Shown here one piece after another: positions 15,001 through 26,400 of a stretch of DNA of 64,000 nucleotides (the stretch's first letter is position 1; each line of letters begins with the position of its first letter). Source of the DNA: Wolfiporia cocos (lineage: Eukaryota > Basidiomycota > Agaricomycetes > Polyporales > Phaeolaceae). A program made the position numbers and the translations under genes. The notes under the pieces are model-generated. The model did not search any database. It was not told the origin of the DNA and saw only the letters and a list, made by a program, of their open reading frames with translations. The DNA lies in contig JACCLO010000015.1 in the NCBI GenBank assembly GCA_029448655.1, positions 806,001 through 870,000 of the forward strand, read 5' to 3'.

Positions 15001-15840
15001 CGGCCGCGGCTGCACCCCGGCCGGCGGACCGGCCGGCCGGCTGAAGGGATGGCGCTCCTGGACCATGCACGGGATGCCATGCACGGCCAGGAACAGGTGT
15101 CCCCAAGGGACCGGACGGCCCGCACGGCCGGTGCCCTGCCTCGATTGTCTTTGGCCGTTCCAGCTCGCGCGCGGCCGCGGCTGCACCCCGGCCGGCGGAC
15201 CGGCCGGCCGGCTGAAGGGATGGCGCTCCTGGACCATGCACGGGATGCCATGCACGGCCAGGAACAGGTGTCCCCAAGGGACCGGACGGCCCGCACGGCC
15301 GGTGCCCTGCCTCGATTGTCTTTGGCCGTTCCAGCTCGCGCGCGGCCGCGGCTGCACCCCGGCCGGCGGACCGGCCGGCCGGCTGAAGGGATGGCGCTCC
15401 TGGACCATGCACGGGATGCCATGCACGGCCAGGAACAGGTGTCCCCAAGGGACCGGACGGCCCGCACGGCCGGTGCCCTGCCTCGATTGTCTTTGGCCGT
15501 TCCAGCTCGCGCGCGGCCGCGGCTGCACCCCGGCCGGCGGACCGGCCGGCCGGCTGAAGGGATGGCGCTCCTGGACCATGCACGGGATGCCATGCACGGC
15601 CAGGAACAGGTGTCCCCAAGGGACCGGACGGCCCGCACGGCCGGTGCCCTGCCTCGATTGTCTTTGGCCGTTCCAGCTCGCGCGCGGCCGCGGCTGCACC
15701 CCGGCCGGCGGACCGGCCGGCCGGCTGAAGGGATGGCGCTCCTGGACCATGCACGGGATGCCATGCACGGCCAGGAACAGGTGTCCCCAAGGGACCGGAC
15801 GGCCCGCACGGCCGGTGCCCTGCCTCGATTGTCTTTGGCC
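1..15840. repeat. 171-bp tandem satellite, 92.6 perfect copies
   Basis: A 171-bp unit starting at position 1 repeats head to tail. The unit start recurs exactly at 172, 3421, 6841, 10261 and 13681, and I saw no substitution between copies. The array ends inside a unit (108 bases of the last copy) at 15840, so its left edge is outside the window. Base counting of one unit gives 44 A/T in 171, about 74% GC, far above the flanks. The unit contains GCGGCCGC, GCGCGC and GGCCGGCC palindromes and a direct 10-mer CCATGCACGG at unit positions 15-24 and 29-38. Because 171 is 57 codons, frames stay open: the unit has one stop (TGA) in one plus frame and no stop in any minus frame. These giant open frames are a by-product, not proteins. 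No function is visible; heterochromatin, subtelomere, centromere or rDNA-spacer subrepeats are possible. An assembly artefact cannot be excluded. Confidence 0.97.
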
Positions 15841-16598
15841 ATTTGTTTGTCACAAAATGAACGTGACATACCTAACTGCCTCTAACAACCCTATCTCCCA
15901 GCCATACACATGTAGAGGACTGAGGTACAATGCTATGACCCAAGACTGTCAGGGTCGCATAGCGAGGTGTGGTGCCGAGGTCGCACAGTCAAGCATGCTA
16001 GTAGTGATCAAGAGGGGGATCGCCCCTTGGATGGAGAATGACAGAACTGGGGAGTAAGCCCCAGCTCAATGTACTATATATACATGTAGGCAACCGCGTA
16101 ACTACTGAGTCGCAGCCCACCATAAAGGGGGCCATGCATGACTACGCAATAGCACGCAATCATGGCGTCACCTACAAGCACGTGAGCGGTCCAGTGGGCC
16201 AGCCAGCCCATGACCCTAGCCCTAACACTAATCTAATCTTTACATATCAGTCACATGACCATGAATGCATCAGTACGTGAGTTCGAAACAGCTGGGAGGC
16301 AATCTTTTAGCGTGTCACGAACCGCGGTTGAAGGACCCTGCACGATTTGTGACACTATGATGCAATGTCCATAGCAATAGCTGATGGATGTTGCTATGAA
16401 GTCATCGTAGAGATGATTCATGAGTCATAACTAGCGTGTTATGCTTAGTTGTAGGTGCTTAGTAGCGTGTTATGCTGACATAAGCGATAAGGTGGCAATA
16501 TGGACAATAAGTCCAGGATAACTTGTAGATAGACGTATAAATCCAGGATAAATGGCTAAAATAGCCGGAAAAAGGCAGTCCCAGAACGATCTGTGACA
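15841..16598 (+). mobile_element. Truncated LTR of the TGACACA...TGTGACA family
   Basis: The satellite stops at 15840 and sequence related to the LTRs at 18081-18975 and 26014-27068 begins. Shared landmarks are an ACTGGGGAGTAAGCCCCAG hairpin near 16043, a TATATATACATG box near 16075, the segment GGGGGCC-ATG-CATGACTA near 16127, and an A/T-rich tail with GATAAATCC-like words at 16490-16560. The right end is CTGTGACA at 16598, the family terminus. The left end does not show the expected TGACACAA start with a matching 5-bp duplication, so the LTR was probably cut by the satellite junction. No coding region is associated with it. Confidence 0.6.
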
Positions 16599-18080
16599 GA
16601 TGCTTTGTGTACTATCTACAATGGTGCACTCTCAATATGCTATTGACATGTCCAGTGAAATCAGCGATTTGAAGAACTGGGTTGCCAATATTTGCAATGG
16701 AATGTATTCATGCCTAGTGAGACCCAAATCAGACTGGGTTTGAGGCCCCATTTTGATAGCTGCCCAAGGGTCAGACTCATATCTCTTCAATAACTACACG
16801 AGCGACAGCAGCATCTTCCTTGATGCATCAAGCACCATGCTTCTCACGTCAACTGTGTACCACCTCATGCTCACTGGGGCTACATGTAGGCACCTGCCGC
16901 ATGCAGAGAATTGCAAAGGTGCTTAGTGTGAACATGCTGGACTCTGCCTGGGGTGTCATTAATGGCATGGGCCCTGTGAGCTCACTCACCACCAATGCAA
17001 TTGCAGGCTTGTCCTCCACCCCATCCACCATGTACAACACCTCGTCATCGTCGTTCACCCCACTGTCGATATCATACATGTTCAATGCATTGATATATGC
17101 CATGAATGCCATCAGCACTGCACCCTTGTTGCAGCCAGCATCTACTACATCTGGCACGTATGTGTCGTATGTTTGTGCCCTCCTCGTCGTCCCAGTCGGC
17201 AGGCACAGACCTGCTCCACTTCTCGGCACAGATGTGGCTTAGGCTGGCCATGACTGGAGCATGCCAGGTGGGAGCTCCCCTTACTGATATCCCATTCTCC
17301 TTTCAGAACAGAGTGCACGGCTGCTATCCATGCATGATTTGGACCACGAAGGTCCCCATCCGCCCCCTTAGAAAGCCTCTCGTATCCCATCGCCATCTCC
17401 ACGCTCATCTATGGCAAGGTTGACTCTATGCACCTTCTTCTTCCCTGTGCCCATTCAGAAGAGTGCAGCCACCAAGCGTGGTGAGCAGCCACGCTGTTAC
17501 CTGCATGTTGCATCCTGTTCTGCTAGTGCACCTACAGCAACCAATGGCCATCTCCCTGGACCTCCGCAGGTATGGATGGCGCCCATGCGGAGTGGTCTGC
17601 TCTGACCAGAGTGTGCATTGAGCATTGTGGATGCAGTGTGCTGAGAACTGGACAAACGGACTCACTTTTGGGTGTACTGGGTGGCTTGTCATATGCACAG
17701 CACATGAACGTCTGCAGAGATGGTCAGGATACCACTCATCATTGCAATCAAGGCTTACCTCATGTAAGTACTTACCTCTCTTCATCTGTTTTCCTATCTG
17801 ATCAATGTAATATAGTTATTTGTCCATATATGCAGCCATAGTGGTCTAGAGTGAGGTCTTCTACTCAACAGCGATGATAACCTACCTGTATGAAATGCTG
17901 AGAGCATCATGCAAAACCCATGAAACACTGATAATCCCCGTCTTTGGCATGAGATATGCCTTTCTGTGTGCACCTACTGTATCATCCCACTCATTGGACT
18001 CTAGTTGGCTTGACAAGATCCCCACTTGTTGTGTCCTCACTCACTGTACACAAGACATTCAGGCAGGTGAGTTGAACATA
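16599..18080. other. Unassigned region, possible decayed minus-strand gene
   Basis: No family could be recognised. On the minus strand, open stretches at 17229-16849, 17408-17145 and 17785-17426 look weakly protein-like, for example the acidic run SGVNDDDEVLYMVDGVED. They are in different frames with no clear splice sites joining them, as in an old pseudogene. The plus-strand open frames over the same interval look like antisense shadows. No RNA gene was seen. Confidence 0.2.
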
Positions 18081-18975
18081 TGTCACAGATTTTGACCCGT
18101 CTCCATGGTGCTCAGGATCTGCCCTGTCCGTGGGTCAAACCAACATACTGGTGTGTACATAGTCACGTGACCTGTAGATTAGATATGATAGTCGTAGATA
18201 GCTAGGGCCGGGCTGCCCGGCCCGCCGGTCCGTTCACGTGGTTGTAGGTGACTGTCACAAAGTGTGGCACGGTCTCCTGGTACATCAGGTGACCCTTAGA
18301 TTAGATCATTAGATAGTGGGGGCGCCATTACTGGCGCCTGCCAGCTCACATGGTCACAGTAGTTACATGTTACGTTATGGTAGTTATGCTTTGCACGTAC
18401 GTAGTGAGAGCTGCGCATGGGCCCCTTCAGGGCCGGTAGCTACTTAGTAATGCATCATGTACATTAGCCAGCAAGGATTGAGGTTAGCACCTCATCCTCA
18501 TTATTCTAGTTGTAGGGCCTAGTGCCCCTCTGCTACTTCTGTGTGTGCCCTGCCTGCCTTGTTGACACTAGGGCTGCCTCTGCAATCTAAGGTGTAAGCA
18601 CTTGGATAGGGAGCCACGGAGGTACACACCATGACAGTGATGCCATGATTGCGTGCTATTGCATAGTCATGCACGGCCCCCTTTAGGTTGGGCCTCGACA
18701 CAGTAGTTATGCAGCTACCTGCATGTATATATACCACGTTGACTGGGGCTTACTCCCCAGTCTTTAGATTCTCAATAATGGGAACACCTCCCCTTACTCG
18801 TCATCACACTGTGTGCACCCCTTGAGCTCCACTACTCCGCCTTGCTATGTCACAGTAGCATTGTATCTCTGAGCTAGTACTTGTTCCTCGACCTTAGCCC
18901 CGGTTGTTGGCTAGCCTGAAGACAGGATGTTAGATAGGATATAGGGATCCTCGTACGCAGTCCGAGTTTGTGTCA
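18081..18975 (-). mobile_element. Solo LTR (895 bp) with ACATA target duplication
   Basis: Read on the minus strand, it starts TGACACAAACTC and ends CTGTGACA. The five bases before it (18076-18080) and after it (18976-18980) are both ACATA, a perfect 5-bp target-site duplication. About 240 bases in from its 5' end lie the CTGGGGAGTAAGCCCCAG hairpin and a TATATATACATG box shared with the LTR at 15841-16598. There is no internal coding region, so this is a solo LTR left by recombination. The minus-strand open frame at 18519-18737 is inside the LTR and is not a gene. The LTR also holds short GC hairpins (GCCGGGC-T-GCCCGGC near 18210). Confidence 0.88.
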
Positions 18976-19039
18976 ACATAACCACTAACATTCCATCCAT
19001 GACCAATGCCTATGTCTCTAGTGGACATAGATGTAGGCT

Positions 19040-19470
19040 GATACCTAGTCTATTTCATCGACCTTGGCACTGCAACAGTAATTAAACCCATCACAGTGGT
19101 GATTGTAACTCTGCTGTTCCTTGCACCTGGGGTACTGCTGGTGGTGGTTGGTGGGTGGATTGGGCAGGCATACATGAAAGTGTAGCTGTCGGTCAAGCAG
19201 GAAGTGAGCAATGCATGGGCACCAATCATGGGCTACTTGGGAGTGGCATTTGCGAGTCTCGGTGAGTGCTACCCAGCTTGCAGCCTTTGATATGCCCATC
19301 ATATTACTCAAGCACAGTGTCAACCTGAATGTACAGGGTGCAAGAAATGTTCAAGAGAGTCCTACGTCTGCATCAATTGATATATGCAGGCATCACACAT
19401 GCTCTGGGACCTCAATCAGTGGGAGTGTCACTTCTGTCATTCTGTTACAGATTTATGGACCTGCATGAAT
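19040..19470 (+). pseudogene. ABC-C (MRP-type) transporter fragment, transmembrane domain
   Basis: The plus strand reads DLGTATVIKPITVVIVTLLF, then PGVLLVVVGGWIGQAYMKV, a stop (TAG 19193-19195), LSVKQEVSNAWAPIMGYLG and VAFASL. This matches the second transmembrane domain of fungal multidrug-resistance-protein ABC exporters, where a hydrophobic helix is followed by GGWLGxxYIKAQLSVKREMSNA. A probable intron starts with GTGAGT near 19261. After it, AQE-like and ESYVCIN words continue with a frame change and a second stop (TGA 19378-19380), then SHMLWDLNQW. The nucleotide-binding domains and everything upstream are absent. Expected residues at the two stops are Q and R, so both can be explained by C-to-T changes. 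It cannot be functional. Confidence 0.6.
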
Positions 19471-20021
19471 ATTCGATATTATTTATTCCTATGAACTGAC
19501 TACCAAATGAGTTCAGGAAATGGACTTCACGTTCAACCATGGTCCAGCATCTATGATGAAGGGCTGATGCAACTCAGCCCACTGTTTCATTTTCATCAGG
19601 TTCTAGTTCTAACGTTTTGTTCATCGTTCCAATCACCCCTTATGACAATAAGGCACAACCCTTATAGTATTATGACTCGTTCAGTGGAGTATTCAACTGC
19701 TCCACTCGCTGATACATTTCAGATTCCAATATATTGATAAAGCTAGTCTTATTGTAGTAGCAGTAGCATCAGGTCTCTAGACAAGACCTCTGGTAGTTAC
19801 TCATGTATATAATCTGGGACGTACTGGTCAAGACAGGCAGCTTGACCTTGTTGTAATAACAGGAGTCATATATTCGCTCTCAAACTTGTGTGCTCTTATA
19901 AGCTCAGCAATATTTCGAGCTTGTGACCACTCTCCAAAAGCGATAACAATTCACTTGGCTTAGGAGAGAAGAATATCTATTCATCCCCACGAGAGTCTGG
20001 CAATATATTTGACTTAGGGAA
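19471..20021. other. No gene seen
   Basis: About 550 bases between the ABC fragment and the next LTR. The open frame at 19507-19737 has no recognisable motif, and no repeat or RNA structure stands out. Confidence 0.5.
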
Positions 20022-21179
20022 TGACACAGAACTAACTTGATGTGTCTTGTAGTCTTGCTTAACACTTAGACAGAGTGATAGTAAGGTAAGAGGTGACAGC
20101 TTAGAGGCAATAACTAATCAAGAGAGTTAAGATCAATGTTAAAGGCTTTCCAGCCAATAACAAGGGGGGGTCGAATATAACTAGTCTGAGTCGTAAGTGA
20201 CTCAGAGTACAGTATATATACATAAGGGCTAGGACCCTTGATACTACGGAGTAGGACTAATGATACCTCTATTACAAATAGGGCATAGGGCATATGGCAT
20301 AAGCATGTGATAACAGCTGGTAATGGTTGCTAGGGTATTGTAGGCCGGAGCCTGTGATATGGGCATTCCAGCAATGAGTCATACACTGACTGGGGTATGT
20401 CGTAGATGATGACTATGGCGCTTTGTAAGGCGTACTGCTAGGTCATATGATAAGTTGGGACCAGTAATGGTGAGTGACACAGAAATGTACTGGTTTATGT
20501 GCCACCCTGGGTTCTAAGCCCGTAAGTCCGTGATCAAGGCATTAGTGGTCCAGGTTCCCACAGGGATGGTACTGAGGAGTGACATCAGCTGGGAACGTGG
20601 ACAGATCGTAATGATCATAAAGTGATCGGGCGTGATTGGCCACGATCGGTGTAAAGCTCGTAAGGAGCATAAGTTATAGTGTGTGCACCTGGCCGGGGAT
20701 TCTCATAGGCTATAGGGTGCAAGGAGTTTAAGGCCGTCTGTAGGCCCATGGTGTAATGTCTATGCCTGTAATGGCAGATGTCTGTGGTGTAGAGATGTGA
20801 GACATCGGGCGTAGTGGCTGGGTCACGTGTAGTTGTAGGCCATGCCTCTTAGTTGGTGTGCAGTGTATGTCTGGTGGCGGGGAACCTGTATTGACTAGGG
20901 TTTACTGCTGGGCTGACTGTGCTGGTGTATACTAGAGTGGCTTGTGATCCTGGGTGTATGGACTAGGCAGCATGTGTCTGGCTGCTAGGACTTGGATGGG
21001 TTTAAGGGTTAGACTGCTGGTGGCCTGCTAGTGCCTGTAGTGACCTGTGTATTGGAGGGCTTCTACTAGCATCGCCATAGGGTTCCAGCTGGACTTGGAT
21101 GGAGTGCCATAGTGTGTGTAGGCGCGAGCAGGGTGTCAACCTAGGGTGTTTTACTAGGCTTTGAAATTGGCTTGTGACA
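20022..21179 (+). mobile_element. LTR-like sequence of the same family (about 1.16 kb)
   Basis: It begins TGACACAGAACT and ends GGCTTGTGACA, the same termini as the LTR at 52247-53221. A TATATATACAT box lies about 190 bases from its start, next to a CTGAGTCG-TAAG-TGACTCAG hairpin, as in the solo LTR inside the gypsy element. The flanking pentamers (GGGAA and AGTTG) do not match. The end call is therefore less certain, or this copy has been rearranged. No internal coding region was found. Confidence 0.5.
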
Positions 21180-21726
21180 AGTTGGGCCTGGATGATGAAA
21201 CTGAGGCATGCATTCTGTGGGTGGTTATCCAAAAGGAGGGTGGATCATGGGCTGCTGTCACGGCATTGTGCAGTGGTCAACATACGCTGGTGCTGCTCCA
21301 GAAGAAGAACTAGTTGTACATTGTTAATGGAGTCCGGGCTTCATGGAACATGTTGAATGTATTACTATTGCTCATGCTACTCACCCTGTGCTGTGCTTGT
21401 CTTTATCTTGTATATAATGTGAATCAACTCCTGGTAGCGGACTCCAGGTGAACGGCATGGGGTGCGTGGTGAGGCTCAGTTGTAGATAAATGGTGGCATG
21501 TGGAGCAGGGGATTATACATAATTAAATGTCATAGGTAGTGGCATCTCCCTGGCCAACTGCAAGATGATTGCTCATAGTCGCCAATGGCGAATATCTCGG
21601 CACCTATGTTATGCCACAGCATACTTCACTCAGCCACTCTGTTGTGGCAGAGGTATATAATGTGTCCTACATGATCAAATGGTGTTAAGGCCAATCCCTT
21701 GAGTTTCTCCACAGTTGAGATGCATT
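21180..21726. other. No gene seen
   Basis: Spacer between the LTR and the glutathione transferase relic. Short open frames such as 21174-21356 show no recognisable family. Confidence 0.45.
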
Positions 21727-22567
21727 ATGGGTCATGACATTATCCATCCTGTTGCTACCAGACGTGCAGCTGAGGCTGTTGCACAACACCAAGATCCCCA
21801 AGACCTTGTGCTTTATGTGGGATGGGTATGCACTCAGAGCATTCACATGATGTGGGTCCATAATATAAGCTAACTGTTGATCAGTTCTGTCCATTCTCGC
21901 AGAGGGCATGGATCACCCTGGAAGAGAAGAAAATACTGTACCAACACAAAGAAGTGAACCCGTATAACAAGGAAAGGAATCTGCATTTCCTCAGTAAGTG
22001 TGGTATATTGCTTTCTGTGATACGGGCCACTAAATTAGTGAACCCAGTGATTAATTCGAGGGGTCTTGTCCCTGCAATCGAGTACAAAGGCAGAGCTCTC
22101 TATGAGTCGCTTGTTCTATGTGAGTTCCTCAAGGATGCCTATCCCGACCACACGCTGCACCTTCTCCTAAAGGACCCTGGGTGTTCAAGTGCGCATATGT
22201 GCAATTATAGATTGACTATGTCTCCAACTCTGTCATCTCTGCATTCTACCGCACCATTCAGGCGCAGGAGCCAGAGAAACAGCAGGCAGAGCTGCAGGAG
22301 TTTTATAAAGTGCTGCACATGATCTCTGAGAAGGTGAAGGGGCCATACTTCCTTGGCGAGCAATTCAGCCTGGTTGACATTGTTATTGCACCATGGGCTG
22401 TTAGGGACTATATTGTGAAGGAACACTGTGGATACACCAGAGAGGCTGTGGGAGGTGGATGGAAGGAATAGGCTGAGCAGCTTGAGAAGCGAGAGAGCGT
22501 GGTCAAGTCATTGAGCATCATGAATCCGCACTCGCTGGTGGAGGACAATGCACTGATATTCACTTAG
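21727..22567 (+). pseudogene. Omega-type glutathione S-transferase pseudogene
   Basis: Glutathione transferases of this class conjugate or reduce substrates with glutathione using an N-terminal cysteine. Exon 1 starts at ATG 21727 (MGHDIIHPV, then DLVLYVGW) and ends at a GT donor at 21826. A 59-bp intron ends at 21884, and exon 2 restores FCPFSQRAWI, the CPxxQR active-site motif. A second intron (21994-22038, 45 bp) precedes GLVPAIEYKG, ALYESLVLCEFL and DAYPDHT, typical thioredoxin-fold segments. The C-terminal helical domain follows (GPYFLGEQFSLVDIVIAPW). Damage: a frameshift near 22180, a TAG where tryptophan is expected (22208-22210), and a TAG where tyrosine is expected (22469-22471). The order and length otherwise fit a full-length gene of about 240-260 residues. 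As written it is a pseudogene. Confidence 0.85.
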
Positions 22568-23471
22568 CTTCGGGGACACTACCAACCATTATTCAAAAGA
22601 TTCTTACGCAACCTAGGCATGGGGTGAAGTTGCCTTAGCAACTTTACCCTGCACCTTGTTTTATGGCTCAGACACCTGATCTGCATGTGTCTTCAGAAAT
22701 GAACTGAGGGACTGCCAAAGTGGTGGTGAATCATCGAGGGTGAGAGGCTGCTGGCATGCTTGCTGGTACACTTGCTGGGACTGGGATGACTGCTTATAGG
22801 CATCATCTTACTATAACACTAGAAGCGGAACACAGCCCATAGATAATACTGAGCTGGAGAGCTCACCACAGAGACATTGGAACACTCGCATCCTGGTCAA
22901 TTCATGTAAAACCTTTCCCTAAGCCCAGGTGATGGCATTCGCGAGTACTGATATATCCTATGATCTCTGAAAGATCACACTGCTAATCGTGACTTTGTTT
23001 CCAAAAGAGTCAAATGCATAAGGAATGTGCACGAAACTCATACGCGCACGTTCTGCATTGGGCACGTTGGGCACATCGCAGCCATGTTGGGATTCCACAT
23101 CCTGAATGCATCCAGGAATTATGAAAGGAGAGTTATGTTCCTCACCCCCACTTCAGCAGATCGCAGAGACCGACCACCAGTTTATGTGTAAATCTCTTTT
23201 CTTATGGAATAAAGTCGCTAGGCTGCTTGAACTTGATATTGCATCCAAAGGCATGGATAAGTGTTACTCACTGGTCCAGAGGTTAAACCAGGGCATGAAA
23301 GCCGTCACATACCAGTCGCTAGCCCTAAGTACACGTTTGTTAGAAGGATCGATAGTAAATTCATGGCAACATGAGGACGAAAGGACTCATGCCAGAAGAC
23401 GTGCTCTCTGCATTTTGTCCACCCACAGTGAGCTTGTTCATCTTGTCCTCAGACTCCTTGGATATCCCACT
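22568..23471. other. No gene seen
   Basis: Intergenic space between the glutathione transferase relic and the 3' end of the TRAPPC11 relic. A plus-strand open frame at 23106-23927 crosses this border, but its right half is antisense to TRAPPC11 coding sequence and it shows no family motif. Confidence 0.5.
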
Positions 23472-26400
23472 TCACTCATCCTGCTGGATGTCCACAACGC
23501 GCACGACCTTCCCTTCTTCCAGCTCCAAGTCCATGCATCTATTCGACACCTTGATGCATGGAACTTTTACAAAGCCACAGTTGACAGGTATGAGCTTCCA
23601 TATCAGCTGCTCCTCACCACCCAGCAGGATAATCAGGAGATGACTGCTTCAAAGCCCCATCATGATGAAGCCATCACTGCTGTCTGTCTCCAGTTGCATG
23701 ATGATATTCGTGGAGCACTCTGGATGTTGGTTGCGGACAATCAGATGGAGGGAGACAGGGATGTGAAGGTGTGCAGTTGGCAGAGTATCAATGAGCATGA
23801 TGAGCCCCTCAAAAGGTTGTCGCAGTGGTGGCAAAGGATATCGGCTGATAGAGAGCAAGCCCTGCCCACCATCAGGGAGCAACCTAGATCCGGTTTAGCA
23901 TCCATGGAAAACTTTATGCATTGGTGAATACCTTCTCCAAGAAACCTCATATACACCAGGCCCACTAATAGTCTCACTGCTTGACAAGTGGTCTTCATCA
24001 ACCATGAGACCGATACGACAGCGGTCGCACATCTCATCTCCAGGCAACCACTCTATAAAGCTGGTCAGACGGTCCCAAACCAGCCATAGAGTCCTACCTG
24101 AGAGCAAGTATGCCTCATTCTGATCAACCGAGCTATCGATCACTTTGGCATACTGTCCATCCTACAATGGGGGCTACTTAGCATTGTTATCAGGAGCTCG
24201 TGCACCCCAGAGACACTCACCTGCCGGACCAACTTGGTAGCCTCCACCACAACACCTGACGGCACCATGCATGCCATCACAGTCATGATGACCACCTCAC
24301 CTGCATCGCCGTCATTCCAGAAGCCATCTTCACACATCTGCAAGTCCGCCATGCCAGCCTGCTCCCGCAACGACTGCCTGTAAACAGCCTGCTGCTCCAC
24401 ATTGATTAGCATGACAGAGGGGATGGTCAGTGTGTGGATGACTTTGTCCCTATCAATGAGGGGTGGTGCTGAGAGGCTCCCAGGAGATGCAGGGCTGGCC
24501 GGCTCAGAGACAGCTACAGCTGCACACGACTGAATGGAGATGTCGACGACGTGGTCGTACACGGAACCGGTGCTTGTGAGGTAGAGCGTAGTCGGCATGC
24601 TGATGCCGGGTCTGACAATGCCTAGCAAGACACTCTTGACCAAACTTGTGGATTGCTGGTTGCTGATGCGGATGAAATCTTCTAGCAAGTGGACATAGTG
24701 TGAGATTTTGAATGTTCATGAGCAAAACCATGGGCGTACCGGCTTCATCAACCTCTGTTGGTTGTAACAATGCATCTACCACAATGTCCATTTCCCAGTC
24801 ATCGGCATTCGTGACATCAATGCTGACAGGAAACTCCTCACCCAAGTAAGCGGGACTGTTGTACAATATGGAGACCTGCATTTTGAGGGGCCGGTGACGG
24901 ACCCTGGAGTTTTCTGAGACAATCAAAACCAGACAGACCAGCTGGGAACGTATGTTACCAATGAGCAGTGATCCTTCCAGATAGGTATGAATTGAACAGG
25001 ATTTGTCGACGTAAGCCAATGTGGGAAGGTATACATCACGTGTCGAGTGTTGGAGGGGTGCAACGCGGTCTCGATGTGCCATTTCTCTTCCTGTAGGGTC
25101 AAGACAAGCTTCGTGATCTGTTGTAGATAGCGATTGCTGAGCAAGTGTAATGCATATTAAGGTATCTTAGATACCTTGATAATTGTCGGCACATCAGACG
25201 ATACGCTTCCTGCAACAACAACTGTCCCTGAATGTCCCCATCGCAAGTTCCCATCTGCTTCGTTCCCTTCGCTCTCATTCTCCAACGATGAAGTCGATAG
25301 GTGGCCTACTTCAATTCGCTGCACAGCAGGAACCTTGTGCTCCGATGCAGCGGACGCATGTCGCACAGTAATTGGTGGTATGTCGGTAGACAAATGTATG
25401 GCCAGGGAGGAGAATGGCAGGGATGATAGTGAGACGCCTTGTCTTGCTGTGAGGGAAAGCTGGAATGTGCAGGACTCGCCTACGATCACGTCGGGCTGCC
25501 AGAAGATAGCACACGAGTCCACTGGGTCAACGGATGATCAGGATTTGGGCACGCCACAATAAGGGCAGAGAATCATACATATCGGCATGGACTCTGAGGA
25601 ATCAGTAACGAACAGTTCCTCTGTGGTGGTGGAAACTGTACTCTATGTGCCAGCGTCAAACATTGTAACCTACATTGTCATCGAATGGAGAACCTGCACC
25701 CACCTTGAGGACTGCTATCAGATCCTCCTGGGTGGAGTCAACATCATCTTGCTGGGTTCTGACCTCTATTGGAAGATCAATTCATATGCTGTAGACATTG
25801 CACCATAGGGAGTACCATGTAGTGAGGAGAGGTTGCAGTAGCGAATCCCACTTCTCCCACCGGTATGTCTTTGCTATCCGCTCAAAGAACCTACGATCTG
25901 AAGGAACATCATCTATATTCATGGAGGAGGATAGATGGCATATGAACACACCGAACAGCCATGTCAAACTTTCCCGATTCGAAGTATGTCTGTGCGATGC
26001 GATATGCAATCCATGTCACAGTATATTCTGGGGCATATAGCATTTTTCCTAGCATTATAGCAATTTATCCGGGATTATTACGTCTACCTACAAGTTATCC
26101 AGGGGTTATCCCCTACTTGCCATCCTCATAATCCGTCATCGGGTTATACACTTATGTAAGCCTAACACGCTACTAAGCATACACGACACAGTACGACACA
26201 CTAGTCATACGACATACATAATGCACTAGTACCAATACCTAACGGTCCGGTGTCGCATCATAGTCTTAGACAACAGCATCGTCATCACTACGTCACCTCT
26301 GGTCCAGCCTTACAGCTATACCATCCAGGCGCGGCACGCCCTCGCATAATAATGTCCACACAACCAAACATCGCCGCATGGCGAATGCACCATTGGTTAT

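Noticed and set aside
1..15840. Primate-type alpha satellite (also 171 bp)
   Set aside because: Only the length agrees. This unit is 74% GC with NotI and FseI-like palindromes, and the window is fungal.
1..16057. Two plus-strand open frames of more than 5,200 codons
   Set aside because: They consist of the 171-bp satellite read in two frames. The repeat length is a multiple of three and the unit is stop-poor, so the frames are open by construction, with no domain and no codon-level variation.
23106..23927. 273-codon plus-strand open frame as a gene
   Set aside because: Its right half lies antisense to TRAPPC11 C-terminal coding sequence and it shows no family motif.
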